Below, in pieces: positions 54,701-64,000 of a stretch of 64,000 nt of DNA; position 1 is the stretch's first letter; every line of letters begins with the position of its first letter. The stretch is taken from positions 42,560,518 to 42,624,517 of the forward strand of contig NC_090177.1 in NCBI RefSeq assembly GCF_024679245.1, read 5' to 3'. Source of the stretch: Pseudorasbora parva (taxonomy: Eukaryota; Chordata; Actinopteri; Cypriniformes; Gobionidae). Under the pieces are notes generated by a model, which was not told the origin of the DNA, searched no databases, and saw only the letters and a list, made by a program, of their open reading frames with translations. A program made the translations under genes and the position numbers.

Positions 54701-55892
54701 AGACATTTTTAGTAAGTTTACAGTGGCTATACCTACCCGGGACCAGAGGGCCTCTACTGTGGCCCAGGTTCTAGTGACTGAGTGGTTTTGCAAGTTCGGG
54801 GTGCCGAGTCGTCTTCACTCCGATCAAGGTCGTAGTTTCGAGAGCAACTTGATTCAACAACTTTGCGGCCTGTATGGGATTGCACGATCACGTACTACAC
54901 CTTACCATCCTGCTGGCAACGGCCAATGTGAACGTTTTAATAGGACAATGCACAACCTGCTGCGTACCCTGCCTGCCTCAAGGAAGAGGGACTGGGCCTC
55001 CTGCCTCCCACAGTTAGTTTTTTGTTACAACACTACCCCACATCAGTCGACAGGCGAGTCTCCACACTTTCTGATGTTTGGTCAGGATCCCCAGCTCCCA
55101 GTAGACTTTTTGTTGGGCAGAGTGCGTGAGCCAGAGGCTGGTACAGTACACGACTGGGTTCGCGAACACGAGGCCCGGCTGCAGGTCGCATTTGAGGGGG
55201 CCAGAGAGAGACTAGCAAGCGCTGCCGCACGTCGTAAGGACTATCATGATAAGAGGGTGAAGGAAGCGCCACTGTTTGAGGGCCAGCGAGTTTACCTGCG
55301 TAATGTTGGCGTAAGGGGCCGTAACAAAATCCAAGATCATTGGAGCTCTGCTGTTTACCAGGTATTAAAGGTGCCCAAAGAGAAGGGAGTGGTGTACTCC
55401 ATTGCACCAGTGAATGATCTGGGGAAGGTACGACATGTACATCGGACAATGCTGAAAGCCCAATTACAGGCAGAGCCCCAAGACATCCCTCCGGCTTGCC
55501 CATCAGTGACAGTTGTACCACCCCAGGAGGATGTTGATGATGATTTATGGCTATTAGTACCTAACACTTTGGCTTGTCCCAGCACAGAGGCAGGCCCCAC
55601 GAGAGATCCCTGTGATCGTTTAACAGTACCAGAGGTTTCAAGGTGTCCGCTGGTTACGTCAGACACCCAGGGGGCAGGGCCATCGATTCCTACTGGTTTT
55701 ACTGATCGTTTAGGTCCGACTTTGACTGAGGAGACTCGACCATCCTTACGACGGACAGCCCGCTCCACGGCCGGGCAACATTCTAACTTGTACCATCTTC
55801 CACAGACTGTGCAGGGGGCCGCTGGCGGGACTGTTTGCTCTTCCAGGGCTGCGCCTCAGGCCTCTCCGGCTCCGTTTAGGCCCTGGTTCTAG
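51750..55892 (+). CDS. pol: Pol polyprotein, gypsy array unit 2
   Basis: 1380 residues, identical by reading to unit 1 except for residue 484, where CGT (Arg) is TGT (Cys, 53199-53201). This lies in RT just after the FQRLMQ block and 13 residues before YLDD. The change is a C to T at a CpG, as expected from deamination, and may or may not impair RT. Protease, RT, RNase H and integrase motifs are all present. Only the C at 46167 against T at 53199 separates the two pol genes. Confidence 0.95.
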   Translation: MPTEPLSHSSGGALTGSCVASSVSTATKLMSSCPHIDILMGGIKVSCLLDTGSMVSTVTESFFLQHFKTGSLQTCRWLQLKAANGLAIPYLGYLELDVFLCGRVIPACGILVVKDLPGGTSVPGVLGMNVISKCYELLFFQHGPALFELPTVSQAPGQVFQALQQCHQAGVETPPEVKSVVKLSQGRVQRIPGGVTKFVRATCSDHLAGRTALFEPLDSGLPGGLLASPSLVQVLRGTVYVPVVNVGTTDVLLYARTQLGYLRRVDVVSLPKGVAESRAIEVTGLSLSSIQSQIDALDLSNISEEEAQRVRTLLVEYQAVFSAHEGDLGCTSLISHEIPLLDDVPVRQRYRRLPPSEYEVVKAHINQLLEAQVIRESCSPYASPIVLVRKKDGSLRLCVDYRQLNHKTRKDAFPLPRIEESLDALSGAHWFSTLDLVSGYNQVPVAEKDKAKTAFCTPFGLFEFNRMPFGLCNAPSTFQRLMQCLFGEQHCQSLLLYLDDVVVFSSSISQHLERLEGVLSRLGQEGLKVKLEKCTFFKQEVGYLGHVISSAGVSTDPGKIEAVAQWRRPSQVAELRSFLGFTSYYRRFVEGFAKMAAPLHKLVAELAGTKARKKTGRDFAAAWTEACEQSFEGLKAKLTSTPVLAYANFALPFILEVDASHSGLGAVLSQEQDGKVRPIAYASRGLRPPERNMLNYSSMKLEFLALKWAVTEKFREYLLGQKCIIYTDNNPLSHLVSAKLGATEQRWVAQLSCFDYEIRYRSGRVNRNADALSRQYLPENSTTSVPESLQQTRVALPSQVTQTAIFALPHHSASDICSLQWSDPDIQAIWTFRKQKAYPSLVERHTLSTQALALLRHWDRLVEIEGVLHRRTLRPNGGEEVFQVVLPAVLKQEVLTQLHHDHGHQGVERTMDLVRRRCFWPGMAAEVKRWCQECERCQVAKHTNPATPSFMGHLLASRPNEILAMDFTVLEPSHNGLENVLVVTDIFSKFTVAIPTRDQRASTVAQVLVTEWFCKFGVPSRLHSDQGRSFESNLIQQLCGLYGIARSRTTPYHPAGNGQCERFNRTMHNLLRTLPASRKRDWASCLPQLVFCYNTTPHQSTGESPHFLMFGQDPQLPVDFLLGRVREPEAGTVHDWVREHEARLQVAFEGARERLASAAARRKDYHDKRVKEAPLFEGQRVYLRNVGVRGRNKIQDHWSSAVYQVLKVPKEKGVVYSIAPVNDLGKVRHVHRTMLKAQLQAEPQDIPPACPSVTVVPPQEDVDDDLWLLVPNTLACPSTEAGPTRDPCDRLTVPEVSRCPLVTSDTQGAGPSIPTGFTDRLGPTLTEETRPSLRRTARSTAGQHSNLYHLPQTVQGAAGGTVCSSRAAPQASPAPFRPWF

Positions 55893-55966
55893 CCTGGTGG
55901 TAGTAATGAATAATTAACTTTGCCTCTGTGGTTACATTCAAGTTTACTTATCGTCGGGGCGCCGAT

Positions 55967-55981
55967 AAAAGAAAGGGGGGG
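55967..55981 (+). other. Polypurine tract, unit 2
   Basis: AAAAGAAAGGGGGGG, 5 bp before LTR 3. Confidence 0.85.
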
Positions 55982-55986
55982 TGGAA

Positions 55987-57438
55987 TGTAGTAGTAGGGG
56001 GTTTTACGATTTATTTATTTTCTTCCGCGTTCATTATCCTTTATATGAGACTGGGTGCGCATGATAATTAGGGCCAGTGTATTTAAATGTGTAGACAGGA
56101 AACCTTCGAACGTAGATTGTCATACCCGCCCCTCTTCCGGTTATCGGTGTCACTAGAGTGGAGGTAGGTGACGGAGGTGATGTACGGCTCTGCGTGGTTG
56201 TAAAGTTGTTAAAGTATGTTTCCTTGTCTCTGAAGTGATCGCTGTAGTCGTCTCAGTGACGTGCCCTGGGAGTTGCGTTAAGCGCTCATTGAAAGCTTTA
56301 AGGTACGTCGGCGATCACCGTTGTGGTGCGGGTTTTTTTATTGTTAGTTGGGTTTAATGGGGGTTATTGTGTGTTTTTAACAGGACATTCGCGAGTGTAT
56401 CCTGACATCAGGGGTATGTATGAACTAGTGAATGCTCGTATTACAGAAGTAAATTTGATTGACTTGGAGTAAATCTTTGCTTGATGGTTATGTTTTGTTT
56501 TGCAGTCTCATGTGTACCACGTGATGGTAAACCCAGGTCGTGCTGCTGTTTTTCGTGATTAGATGTTTGGGTGTTTGTTGTGAATTGTTTTCATAATTTT
56601 AGTAATCTCTGTATTTCGTTTTTCTTTCTTTATTAGTGTGGTTTGTTATATTTGTATTGTAGTTTGGCCATTGCGACCAGGACCATAAGTTGTGTTGTAT
56701 TCAACAGCGGATGTGCCATCTCCCTCATTGATAGCTTTGTGGTCCTATAGTGCTGCTGAGGTTGGAGGGATTTTATCCATGTACCAGCTGATTTGGTCTA
56801 TTATCAGAATTTTGATTTGTTTTGTATATTTGCACTGTACTAATTTTTCTTTCCTTTCTTTTTCAAGTCAAGGGAGCACGCCGAGGGGGAAGGCTAGTCA
56901 CCTGGGTGAAACACATTTGCTGTGAGTTTGATGCACCAGGGTTGGCACCTCTTGTTTTTGTTTGCTGTGCACACATAAGGGGTGGAACACTTATTTACAG
57001 CTAGGTTGCCGCCCCTGAGGTAAGCTCTAGGCTTGTTTTCTTTTTCTTTTTTTTCTTTTCATTTATTTCTTTTTGTTAATGTATTTATTTGGTGCAAACA
57101 GTGCATTGGTTTTTGTGTTCATTTATTTGATCTGATGCAGTATCTAAATCAGGCATGATTGGAGGAGTCTTTTTCTATCCATGAGCATTGATATGTTTAG
57201 TATTGTTACAATAAATGTGCTAGTGATTTATACCATGATTAAACGATGCAAGTGAAACATTTTAACTTTCTGTCTTTTAAATAAAACTCTTCATTGGTTT
57301 ATTGGATGACCCAACTCTGTCTTTTCACTGCACCACCGACCTGTGTTCCTTTCTTATTTCCTTGGGTGTAATTCCCAAGGTGGCGTAGTCAGTGATATCT
57401 GGATTATACTATATAATACTGTATTACGGCCGGTTACA
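55987..57438 (+). repeat. LTR 3 (3') of the gypsy array
   Basis: 1452 bp, ending CGGTTACA, then GATG (57439-57442) and the resumed LINE A2 sequence. AATAAA signals near 57210 and 57280 would terminate array transcripts. Confidence 0.95.
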
Positions 57439-58640
57439 GATGGTATCGAATGCAGCGCTAAGATCGAGTAACACTAATAGAGAGACACAACCACGATCAG
57501 ATGATAAGAGTAAATCATTTGTAACTCTGATTAGAGCAGTCTCAGTACTATGATACGGTCTAAATCCTGACTGGAAATCCTCACATATACCATTTCTTTC
57601 TAAAAAGGAACATAATTGTGAAGACACAGCCTTTTCTATTTTTGATAGAAACGGTAGATTCGAGATTGGCCTGTAATTGACTAGTTGATCAAGTTGCATT
57701 TTTTTTAATAAGTGGTTTAATTATAGCCAACTTAAAAGTTTTCTGTACATATCCTAATGTCAAAGATGAATTAATGATATTAAGCAGAGGATCTATGACC
57801 TCTGGAAGCATCTCTTTTAATAGCCTAGTCGGTATAGGGTCAAGCATACATGTTGTTGATTTTGATGATTTAACAAGTTTAGCCAATTCTTCTCCTCCTA
57901 TAGTAGTGAATGAGTGTAATTTTTCCTCAGTGACACTACAATGCTCTGTCTGAAGTGATACTGTAATAGACGGCTGCATGGTTATAATTTTATTTATAAT
58001 ATTATCAATCTTACTAGTAAAGAAGTTCATAAAGTCATTACTGCTGTTACAAACATCAGAAGTTGAAACTTTATATTTGGTTATTTTAGCCACGGTATCG
58101 AATAAATACCTAGAGTTGTGTTTTTTTTCGAGATGAGAAATAAGCAGATCTAGCAGTTTTTATGGCCTTTCAGTATGCCATCATGCTCTCTTTCCACAAA
58201 TTGCGAAAAACCTCCAGTTTTGTTTTCTTCCAGCTGCGCTCCATTTTTCTGGCTGCTGTTTTAAGGGCCCATGTGTGCTCGTTGTAGCATGGCGTTGGAT
58301 TATTTTCTTTAATCTTCTTTAAACGCCGGGGAGCAACTATGTCTAAAGTGCTGGAAAAGAGAGAGTCAGAGAGGCTATCTGTAGTGCTGAGGAGATGGGA
58401 CTGATGAGGAAGATTATGTACAAAGCAATCTCTAGTAGCAGCGGTTATCGTCCTGCCATATTTGAAGCGAGGGGATGGCTTTGCAGCCTTAGGTAAATTA
58501 AGTATACATGATATTAGGTAATGATCTGAGATGTCATCGCTCTGCTGCAGAATTTCAATGGAATCAACATTTATTCCATGTGACATCATTAGATCTAATG
58601 TACGATTAAGGCGCTGAGTGGGTGCTGATACATGTTGTAT
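57439..58640 (-). pseudogene. LINE A2 endonuclease end and RT start
   Basis: In element order the frame starts inside the endonuclease: QRLNRTLDLMMSHGINVDSI, then SDHYLISCIL, whose SDH is the conserved terminal motif of the apurinic-type endonuclease. A linker (RRLKKIKENNPTPCYNEHTW) follows, then a frame change near 58170-58093 and the RT-proximal region (KLVKSSKSTTCMLDPIPTRL). After another shift at about 57690 come [20 protein letters not shown] and [10 protein letters not shown], where the gypsy array cuts in. The protein once nicked target DNA and copied LINE RNA. It is now broken by shifts and the insertion. Confidence 0.86.
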
Positions 58641-58703
58641 AACTCTAACCCTTTTTTCTAAGAGTGTGTGGCAGTTATGGCCCTGATTTTGACATTTTCA
58701 TTG

Positions 58704-60352
58704 CACAGCAAACACTCCAGTGTTAAATTAACTCTCCTCAGAGTTTATATGGCTCCACACTCAAGAGTGTTAAAAGTAACTCTGAAGAAGTGTTAAAGAT
58801 AATGAGATAATTAAGAGATTATAGCTAGTAGCAACAGGGCTGCTACACTGAAAAAAATGACTTTGTGGTATGGTAAAATCTATTACATTAATTCATGTAA
58901 TTATTACATTGTAAAATCAAGTTTAAGTTGGAACTATATATCTTAAGTAAAATGTACACAGCCTATTCATGTAACAACTTAACTGAGAAAAAAGAGTAAA
59001 TTTTATCATATATTTACAAATAATATTTAATGTTTTATAGTCACAGCACATTCACCTAAAATATTAAGTAAATTTTAATCTGAAAAGCAAAGTGCATTTG
59101 AAAATGCGCACAGATTTTTCGCAAAGATCCCAGTTGTTCAGTGGTGGCAGAGACGGTCATTTTGGGATGTTGCTTTTATGTGGCTGACTTATTCTCAATA
59201 AGTTTTAACTTTTCACTGAACGTGAGTTTTAATCACAATAACGGAAGCCAATGCTACATAAGTTCTTATTGAGAATTAATAGAGTTTTTTTTATGTCACC
59301 ATTATGGCGATTAGTGTTTTCTTTAGTTGGGCAGTTTGATGACTTTTTAATGTTAGTGTTTCTCTGACTGCTGTGACTGAGTTTGCTATGGCAAGAAAAG
59401 CAGAGAAAACATGATCAGATGCTTTTGGCCGCTTGATGATCAGAATATGATCATTGTGTAGTGGCTTAATTCACCAATCTTATACGTGAATATGAGCAAT
59501 ATACTATTAACCTTGTTTTATTCTAGAAAAGATCCAGCACAGTTTTAACCAGAAAAGTTGAATACATTTTATAACAGACTGTACACTAAGCACTTTGAAC
59601 TCCTGCAAGCTTTTCTCACACACAGATATCAAGATTCAGCCTAAGAATCTCAACAATGGTGACATGCTTCATGCCACAATGCATTCTGGGAGCATCATGC
59701 AAAACTAAAAAATATCAGCAATGTTCACTTGGGTTTGTAATTGGATGCAATGGTAATCTGAGTGAAAGTTACAATCTATAGATGAGTATTGCCAGTGCAA
59801 TTTACTTGTGTATTTTACATAAAAAAATAAGTGGTTCTAGTAAGTAAATATTACTTAGAATAGCCCGAGTAAAGATTACAAGCACTTTCTGTGTGGAAAA
59901 AGTTTCCTAGCTTTTTTTAAGTAAATGTCACTCCAAATTTTTTTCAGTGTATAATCAATAAAGTAAACCTAACTCAAAGAGTAGGCTCTAAATGACACCA
60001 GTGATTCAGCTCATGATGATGTCCACACATAACCATCAACACTCGGTCACATTTTCTCTGGACTTGTATAGCTGCTTTGAAGCAGACAGACAAAGACTAA
60101 TGTCATAAAGTCAAGTGCCCTACTAAAGCAAACACTGATCTCCATAATGGTGACTTAAATATTGTGACTCTTTTCTTCAGTGAATCTGCTTGTTATCATC
60201 AGGTGTCTTCACTAATGGTCAATCATCACTTAATTAATCTCTTAATTATCTCATTACCTTTAACACTTCTTCAGAGTTACTTTTAACACTCTTGAGTGTG
60301 GAGCCAAATAAACTCTGAGGAGAGTTAATTTAACACTGGAGTTTTTGCTGTG
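58704..60352. mobile_element. Fold-back palindrome element FB2, 1.65 kb
   Basis: Same family as FB1. The left end is CACAGCAAACACTCCAGTG and the right end the complement of CACAGCAAAAACTCCAGTG. The long arms have AACTCTCCTCAGAGTTTAT, TCCACACTCAAGAGTG and GAAGTGTTAAAG in inverted copies (58720-58800 against 60255-60340). Its flanks (CATTG left, TGTTT right) again show TG on both sides. It contains a CACTGAAAAAAA-ended segment. No coding capacity. Confidence 0.82.
58846..59949. mobile_element. Nested or chimeric TA-flanked MITE in FB2
   Basis: TA CACTGAAAAAAATGAC at the left and TTTTTTTCAGTG TA at the right define a 1.1-kb unit with Tc1/mariner-like ends and TA duplications (58844-58845, 59950-59951). 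Its interior at about 59293-59700 still resembles the FB centre, so the boundary between the two elements is not a simple nesting. Confidence 0.5.
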
Positions 60353-61964
<1,612 letters not shown>

Positions 61965-62351
61965 TGTGGCAGGGTGAAGGATCACGCAACAATGAAATTG
62001 GTGCAAAGCCCCCAGAGGGTGGATTTATTTGTATGAACCGTGACAAACGTGGTGTGTTTAGGTGCAGGTGCGCTGTGGATGTCCTTCTTCCGGGTGCCCT
62101 GGTGCTAGCGGTGACGTGGGTGCGGCGAGGTGGCCGGAGCGTCACAGGCTGCAGTCTGGGTGAGAGAGAGAGACAAAGGTTAGCGTAGTGCTGCATGGAG
62201 ATCGTGCTCAAACTGGTGTCCCAGAGTGAAGGCCTTTATGTCCGGGCCTGATGGCCTGCAGCTGTGACGATCCGGCCCGTGCTGATCGTTTGCAGGTGTT
62301 TGCAATGAGTTGCCAGGGCGACGCTGATGAGAGCTCGGGAGACTTGTCACA
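61965..62351 (-). repeat. 3' LTR of the Gmr1-like element
   Basis: On the minus strand it starts TGTGACAAG (62351) and ends CTGCCACA (61965), 387 bp. CATAAAGG (about 62240) is a weak TATA candidate and AATAAA lies at 62024-62029. The partner LTR is beyond the window. Confidence 0.78.
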
Positions 62352-64000
62352 CTCCCCCCCCCTAACCGTCGCGCTGGTCCTGTAATTAAAGTTAGTGGTG
62401 TACCTTGGGGAACATAGGGGTGGGCGGGGAGTGCGCCCTGTCTCCGAGCCTCTGGGACCCGATAGGGCCGCCGCCTCACGATGACCCCTGGTGGCGTTCG
62501 GACGTCGTGCTGGATGACGTTGGTGTCCCCGGACAGACTTAGGCAACGGCCCCACCAGGTCCATCCCGATTCGCTCGAAAGGTACCCCGATGATGGGAAG
62601 CGGAACGAGCGGGCTGGGGGGAGGAGCTCGTGGTGCGGTCCGTTGGCAGGTCGGACAGGCCTGACAGAAGCGCTTCACTTCTCCGTCCAAGCCTGGCCAG
62701 TGGTACCGGTCCCGGATCCGCTGGATGGTGTGGGCGACTCCCCGGTGGCCGGCCACCGGATGGCCGTGGGCTAGTTCCATGAGCACCTCCGTCTTGGTCC
62801 TCGGCACCACGAGGAGCTCTTTGACCTCCCCCCTCCGCTGGGCGACACAGTACAACAGGCCGTTCCGAACGATGAAATGCGGGAGAGGATGGGGCGCTGG
62901 GAGATGGTCCCGGCCGTCGACTGCCCGGACCTGAGTCCAGCAGTTCTTGAGGCGGTCATCTTCCCGCTTGGCCTTCGCCAAGGAGCCCCCTCCCTGGACC
63001 TGTTGGAAGACATCAAAGACGACGTTAGGAGTTTGGGAGGGGGACTCACCATCTCTCCCGCTGTCCGACGCCCATAGAACGGCCTGGGTCTTCCTCCTTC
63101 TCCGACCGCGCCGCTCTCGGGGGCGGCTCCCGGCCTGGCTGGCTGGCTGGGCGGAGGTCCGAAGCAGTTCTTCGAAGCCCGGCCAGTCCCGTCCGAGGAG
63201 TACGGCCACGGGAAGGTCCTTCACAATTCCCACTTCCAGCGGCCAGGTGCCCGGGCCAGCGGAGATCGTCACTCGGCGGGCCGGGACATGACGAGTGTCG
63301 CCGTGTACACAGGTGATAGGAAGCTGGGCTTTGGAGTTCTTCTGGGGCGGTAGGATGGCAGCCTGGACGAGACTGACCGAGCTCCCCGAGTCCAGAAGGG
63401 CCAGAACCGGCCGCCCATTGAGTTTCACCTCCGTTCGCGGGGCTCCGCGGGGCGGTTCTAGATGGACGGTGCAGCCAGCCAACCATGCGCGTACCGGTGT
63501 GCCCGGTTCCTCCGTGGGCATCGGCTCCTCGATTGGGCCGGGAGCCGCAGGCCTGTGTACTGCGCGCTGGGTACCTTCCGGCGCGCGTCGCTCCTGGACC
63601 ACCCTCCGGGGGAAAAACGGCGCTCGCTCCCCAGGGTCGCGGTGCATCGCCGCCTCCGCTAACTCGATGGCTTCGACGAGCTCGCCGATGGTGGTTGGGT
63701 TCGTCATTCCCACCACCCTCCTGGTGGGCGGCGGGAGAGCTCGGAGCAAACGGTCGATCGTTACGCGCTCCGCCACCTGACCCGCGGTGGTTGTTCCCTC
63801 GAGCAGCCAGTGTCGGGACAGTCTGGAGAGTTCAGCGGCCTGGGCGCGGGCTGGGCGATGAGGCTTGTACTCCCATTCGTGAAACAATTCGGCGGCTGAA
63901 ATGGACGACAGCCCGAGGCGTCCGAGGATGTCTCTTTTTAATGCATCATAGTTGTCAGCCCTCTCCGTGGGCAGTGAAAAGTAGGCTCGTTGTGCCTCAC
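62208..64000 (-). pseudogene. Gmr1-like Gag-Pol, partial at the window edge, deleted
   Basis: The frame is open from the window edge to about 62208. Residues are counted from 63887. A SCAN-like helical domain comes first (KRDILGRLGLSSISAAELFHE upstream of the count, then ERVTIDRLLRALPPPTRRVV to about 80). Aspartic protease ALLDSGSSVSLV is at about 163-174. The integrase HHCC finger (GHPVAGHRGVAH...CQACPTCQ) is at about 375-415, and the first integrase Asp in GMDLVGPLPK at about 443. Near 62522-62545 the frame leaves integrase. In the neighbouring frame VIQHDVRTPPGVIVRRRPYR, an RT-start-like segment, follows, and then the sequence jumps to the C-terminal tail. Two deletions make Pol non-functional. 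A live protein would cut Gag-Pol and integrate the cDNA. Confidence 0.82.
62352..62367 (-). other. Polypurine tract (Gmr1-like)
   Basis: On the minus strand TTAGGGGGGGGGGAG directly precedes the LTR. Confidence 0.75.

Larger units (their letters stand above)
41922..57438 (+). mobile_element. Tandem Ty3/gypsy array: LTR-gag-pol-LTR-gag-pol-LTR
   Basis: Three 1452-bp LTRs (41922, 48955 and 55987) alternate with two internal regions, with unit lengths of 7033 and 7032 bp. Each unit has a tRNA-type PBS, gag, pol (protease, RT, RNase H, integrase, no chromodomain) and a polypurine tract. Differences found by reading are T16 against T15 before gag, T43830/C50862 (silent) and C46167/T53199 (Arg to Cys). 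The single outer GATG duplication fits one integration followed by unequal LTR recombination, or integration of an LTR-joined dimer. Assembly duplication is the alternative. Confidence 0.93.
41541..58703 (-). mobile_element. LINE A2, interrupted by the 15.5-kb gypsy array
   Basis: Minus-strand L2-like LINE in two pieces, 58703-57439 and 41921-41541. The break falls in the motif A codons (AAFDTI...[10 protein letters not shown]). The right piece shows the end of the endonuclease domain and the RT start. The left piece shows the RT core. The upstream part is cut off by the fold-back element at 58704 and the downstream part by the fold-back at 41540. Confidence 0.86.
61965..64000 (-). mobile_element. 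Gmr1-like gypsy retrotransposon, 3' part, internally deleted
   Basis: Minus-strand element running off the right edge. In element order: a SCAN-like Gag C-terminus, protease, integrase zinc finger and start of the core, then a scrap of the RT start, then a short C-terminal tail, polypurine tract and LTR. Integrase directly after protease and before RT is the unusual order that defines Gmr1-type elements. Most of the integrase core and nearly all of RT/RNase H are deleted. Confidence 0.82.

Overview
The window is repeat-dense vertebrate DNA, almost certainly from a teleost fish and plausibly a cyprinid. Supporting this are chromodomain (Sushi-type) and Gmr1-type Ty3/gypsy elements, L2/CR1-like LINEs ending in TGATTG or TTGCC repeats, Tc1-like and hAT elements with their target duplications, fold-back MITEs, and long TG, CA and GA microsatellites. 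I recognise no host protein-coding gene, tRNA, rRNA or CRISPR array. Nearly every meaningful reading frame belongs to a transposable element.

Layout, left half. A (TG)n tract lies at 1.1-1.3 kb and a MITE at 2.8-3.2 kb. A 5'-truncated LINE (3457-6935) has a minus-strand solo LTR (5505-6520) inside its 3' UTR. A 2.1-kb fold-back palindrome spans 7687-9814. A complete, apparently intact Sushi-like gypsy element (13713-18851) has LTRs that read as identical, a 5-bp target duplication and a self-priming primer-binding site. A dead Tc1/mariner relic (19.4-20.0 kb) is followed by a 3.1-kb minisatellite (20207-23330) that is open in all three plus frames only because of its unit length. Next come a 2.6-kb non-autonomous hAT (24872-27511), a fold-back MITE and another Tc1 relic.

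Layout, right half. A 5.27-kb transposon of unknown superfamily (29722-34992) contains further nested elements and exon-like islands. It sits on the tail of a minus-strand LINE (34993-40612), which is itself split by a hAT (35401-37656, 8-bp duplication) and a Tc1-like element (38496-40065). A second minus-strand LINE (41541-58703) is split by a 15.5-kb tandem gypsy array, LTR-gag-pol-LTR-gag-pol-LTR (41922-57438). The array is flanked by one 4-bp duplication and its two 7.03-kb units differ at only three positions that I found. A second fold-back palindrome (58704-60352), a (GA)n tract and the 3' part of a Gmr1-like gypsy element (61965 to beyond the window, internally deleted) complete the window.

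Within the LTR elements, gag supplies the capsid and nucleocapsid. pol supplies protease, reverse transcriptase, RNase H and integrase, and the LTRs supply promoter and poly(A) signals. The most interesting signals are in RNA handling. The Sushi-like element carries an 11-nt PBS complementary to its own predicted 5' mRNA end. The tandem gypsy has splice-like sites that would remove its 5' poly(A) signals and PBS, and a TAATG gag/pol junction.
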